DNA of 64,000 nucleotides from positions 434,668 through 498,667 of the forward strand of contig CH002646.1 of NCBI GenBank assembly GCA_000149265.1. The letters are read 5' to 3'. Under the pieces are notes generated by a model. The model was not told the origin of the DNA. It did no database searches and saw only the letters and a program-made list of their open reading frames with translations. The DNA is from Ciona savignyi. Taxonomy: Eukaryota; Chordata; Ascidiacea; Phlebobranchia; Cionidae. The stretch's first letter is position 1. The number at the start of each line of letters is the position of its first letter. Below, piece after piece: positions 63,001 to 64,000 of this stretch. The position numbers were made by a program, and so were the translations under genes.

Positions 63001-64000
63001 ATCTGCTGGGTTCAGGCAATGTCCATTAAGTGCCTTGCCCAAAGACACAACCGACTAGCTAGCAACCAGTTTCAAACCTGCAACACTTTCGGTTGAAAGG
63101 CATCTCACTAAACCACCAAATTAACCAGTCGGACTTCAAGGAGTGAAAACAAAATAAAGTAAACGAAACATCAGTGAAAATGTTTGTTGGATGAAGTCTG
63201 TAAAAGCGGCTTGTTACACACAACATTTGAAGTTGGAGGCCTAGGTAGGTAGGCATTGTTGCTTGCAACATAAAATTTACAGGCAACATCTTAACCAACA
63301 AATATTGACACAAAATTGAAACAAAAATTAAACTAACTCACATCATTGAAAACTTTAGAAACCACATGAGTATCAAGCACCGGAATGTATTTTGGGGTGA
63401 CTCTGACTATGGTTGGGGTGAGGACGTCCATTACAGTAAGTTTCCTCGCCACCAGGCCATTCTTTTTGAGCCATACCGAATTAGGAATGTCCAAGGAACT
63501 GAAAAGTTGAGTTTTACATTGGGTCTGTTCTATTTATCAATTTAACCAGACACACTAATATTGTTATAGAATATTCATGTTATATTTTCATTATTGGGAA
63601 AGCGCATATGGTGTTATTACATGAGCAATCTTAAATTACCTCGTACTTAAAGTCAGATCACTAAAGCTACTGCAGTTTGTTAAATAGTAATACTGGAGAT
63701 ATTTCTATAGTTTTTGTTAAATATTGCCGCAGTTTTTGTTAAAGCTTTAAATCAAATGGGCGCTGGCTATGTCCTTTAAGTTGAGAGGGCACAAACGACT
63801 GGCCAGTAGCTAATTCTGATTTGATCAAATAACCTTTCGGCTAATATTCCAAAACAGTGTGTTGTATATGATTAAGACATTAATACTTTTTAAGTTAAAC
63901 CCATTGATCTTTAATTAATTAAACCAATGGGTTGTGACAAGCAAGAGACTGACTTTGATTCAACATAAAAACCTACTTGACAATTTTCTCTTTTCTTTGC
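48048..64000 (-). CDS. Gene 2b: tandem paralogue of gene 2a, 5' end off window
   Basis: Exons 63977->64000, 63342-63498, 62536-62708, 61483-61604, 60751-60896, 60299-60393, 59311-59464, 58789-58881, 57737-57879, 57263-57318, 56411-56592, 55865-55954, 55352-55404, 54734-54792, 54097-54243, 52516-52633, 51708-51831, 50940-51077, 50116-50236, 49302-49427, 48546-48654, 48048-48144; phase carries through all joins (about 842 residues visible). Matches to gene 2a include SVWLKKNGLVARKLT, CDGFYYPGMV, NIGDEVLARSTDDGWYYR, KRWVGEAIVARS, NGHQYIVQWSDGSTS and SFWISRQYYDLAVAFYRSK before TAG. Extra parts are a Ser/Thr-rich G+C-rich exon (56411-56592) and a Pro/Glu-rich exon (54097-54243). Role unknown; Tudor-like barrels usually bind methylated ligands or peptides (family knowledge), untested here. 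Confidence 0.85.
48698..48998 (-). mobile_element. SINE copy, intact
   Basis: Among the least diverged copies, GGATA x3 tail. Confidence 0.88.
49450..49745 (-). mobile_element. SINE copy with duplicated tail and flank
   Basis: The tail end plus flanking AGTTATTTCATTAGTGGATA is present twice (49,450 and 49,568), so about 120 bp was duplicated after insertion. Confidence 0.8.
50280..50770. repeat. Higher-order tandem repeat, units of roughly 100-135 bp
   Basis: Each unit has GGCACAGCTGAAAAGCTGGA, CTACAGTTGGGGGTAGTTT and one or more TTTCGATCACTGTTTACA half-units, so two levels of repetition are nested. Gene 2b intron; the long plus-strand ORFs here are repeat artefacts. Confidence 0.85.
51143..51432 (-). 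mobile_element. SINE copy
   Basis: Complete. A second copy (51,458-51,660), head lost, starts 25 bp further on: two independent insertions side by side. Confidence 0.83.
52390..52495 (-). mobile_element. SINE 3' fragment beside a gene 2b donor
   Basis: Tail half only; its broken end is about 15 bp from the donor at 52,515. Confidence 0.78.
52673..52965 (-). mobile_element. SINE copy whose head seeds the 26-bp minisatellite
   Basis: The head end AAACCACCAGACCAATATG is identical to the array unit that follows. Confidence 0.87.
52960..53985. repeat. 26-bp minisatellite, about 35-39 copies, broken by a gap
   Basis: Unit ACTAAACCACCAGACCAATA plus TGTCAG with CCACC/CCATC variants. The first unit continues the head end of the adjacent SINE. 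The 100-N run inside means the true copy number is unknown. Confidence 0.95.
53205..53304. other. Assembly gap, 100 N, inside the 26-bp minisatellite
   Basis: The same repeat continues on both sides, so the gap most likely contains only further units. Confidence 0.99.
54097..54243 (-). CDS. Gene 2b Pro/Glu-rich linker exon
   Basis: Encodes QEPHTPQEPNEPQKPPP, an imperfect x-EP repeat, followed by a more ordered end (TEVTIYDDGLAITSNEHG). Together with exons 55352-55404 and 54734-54792 it stands where gene 2a has a single 89-bp exon, so the linker grew in 2b or shrank in 2a. PVT recurs in all three exons (PVTPD, PVTPT, NPVTL), which hints at internal duplication. Confidence 0.75.
54356..54646 (-). 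mobile_element. SINE copy
   Basis: Complete with minor deletions; gene 2b intron. Confidence 0.83.
55463..55610 (+). mobile_element. tRNA-like retroposon with poly-A tail and perfect 16-bp target-site duplication
   Basis: AACTAGTGGGTTAAAA occurs at 55,463-55,478 and again at 55,595-55,610. Between them is a 116-bp insert with an exact A box (TGGCCGAATGG, 55,491-55,501), a B box (GGTTCGAAACT, 55,568-55,578) and a terminal A-run. Head and tail differ from the abundant SINE family here. The perfect duplication implies recent LINE-driven insertion. Intron of gene 2b. Confidence 0.88.
56200..56342 (-). mobile_element. SINE 3' half
   Basis: Clean tail, stops after GTGTGTTGTATATTATG-like body sequence. 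Confidence 0.8.
56411..56592 (-). CDS. Gene 2b Ser/Thr-rich and coiled-coil exon
   Basis: The 182-bp exon encodes a Ser/Thr-rich half (SVSSKSTVSSTTTATSSASS) and then a helical half with heptad spacing (DDVNDLRVTLHDLQSRLSDH) ending in KKQRQ. Gene 2a has only 86 bp in the corresponding place and lacks the Ser/Thr tract. G+C content is much higher than in the flanking introns. Probably an expanded disordered linker before the coiled coil. Confidence 0.8.
56725..56945. repeat. Direct repeat A, about 220 bp (partner at 58.04 kb)
   Basis: Shares GAAGAAATAAAACAAT, TATAATGTTGCAAAAGGGAA and TTATAGCACAAAATAAAATT with 58,040-58,270. Confidence 0.8.
57357..57608 (+). mobile_element. SINE copy, head region deleted
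   Basis: About 45 bp of the tRNA-like head missing after TAGTGCGTC. Confidence 0.8.
58040..58270. repeat. Direct repeat B, about 230 bp (partner at 56.73 kb)
   Basis: Same orientation and order of shared blocks; it could be another member of a dispersed family or a local duplication within gene 2b introns. Confidence 0.8.
58490..58784 (-). mobile_element. SINE copy abutting a splice donor
   Basis: Its head ends about four bases from the donor of exon 58789-58881; AAATA at both ends may be the target-site duplication. Confidence 0.86.
58918..59190. repeat. Local duplication of about 90 bp
   Basis: AACCAGCTAATGT, AAAGAAGCCAA and CAATCAATT...GAAAA(A)GGAAAAA occur in order at 58,921-59,013 and 59,092-59,192, within one gene 2b intron. 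Confidence 0.65.
59522..59818 (-). mobile_element. SINE copy
   Basis: Complete, starts about 57 bp upstream (gene sense) of exon 59311-59464. Confidence 0.83.
61112..61242 (+). mobile_element. SINE copy, large internal deletion
   Basis: The head (about 80 bp) joins directly to GTAAACCCCCTTGG and the tail. Confidence 0.78.
62843..63135 (-). mobile_element. SINE copy
   Basis: Complete; lies between gene 2b exons 62536-62708 and 63342-63498. Confidence 0.83.

Noticed and set aside
34418-64000. Calling genes 2a/2b true VWA3 orthologues
   Set aside because: No von Willebrand A domain (MIDAS DxSxS) is visible in either gene; only the Tudor-like parts suggest the family.

Overview
The window looks like nuclear DNA of a sea squirt, most likely Ciona (inference). 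It is AT-rich, with short exons (about 40-350 bp) separated by 0.2-2 kb introns. A tRNA-derived SINE with an (ATCCT)n tail recurs about every 1-2 kb. There are three runs of N. No bacterial, viral or plasmid signature was seen. Three genes lie head to tail on the minus strand. I rebuilt them exon by exon from splice sites and checked that the reading phase carries across each junction I call.

Gene 1 (474 to 31,726, continuing off the left edge) is a PARP14-like ADP-ribosyltransferase. In order it encodes an N-terminal RRM start, linkers and further RRM-type modules, a KH-like region of about 500 residues, three macro domains, a WWE domain and the first exon of the PARP catalytic domain. The HYE/HYL active-site region lies left of the window. 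About 1,800 residues are visible. One gap (6,196-6,295) cuts the C-terminal part of macro domain 3. A second (30,244-31,174) probably hides part of the first RRM. The exons between about 26.4 and 28.4 kb are not fully resolved.

Genes 2a (34,418-45,638, complete, 681 residues, 20 coding exons) and 2b (48,048 to beyond 64,000) are tandem paralogues. They encode proteins with repeated Tudor-like beta-barrel modules, a coiled-coil centre and a conserved aromatic C-terminus. Six corresponding exons are identical in length. The nearest family I can name is the DUF4537 proteins (C11orf16/VWA3B type), at low confidence; no VWA domain is visible. Gene 2b carries an extra Ser/Thr-rich and Pro-rich centre.

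The rest is introns and two intergenic spacers (31.7-34.4 kb and 45.6-48.0 kb), filled with SINEs and tandem repeats. Several repeats bear on the genes. A 24-bp minisatellite runs into the splice acceptor of the PARP exon. A second 24-bp minisatellite starts just after the donor of a macro-1 exon. A 76-bp repeat family was seen only in introns of gene 1. Two minisatellites (43 bp and 26 bp) appear to have grown out of SINE ends. A separate tRNA-like retroposon at 55.5 kb has a poly-A tail and a perfect 16-bp target-site duplication.
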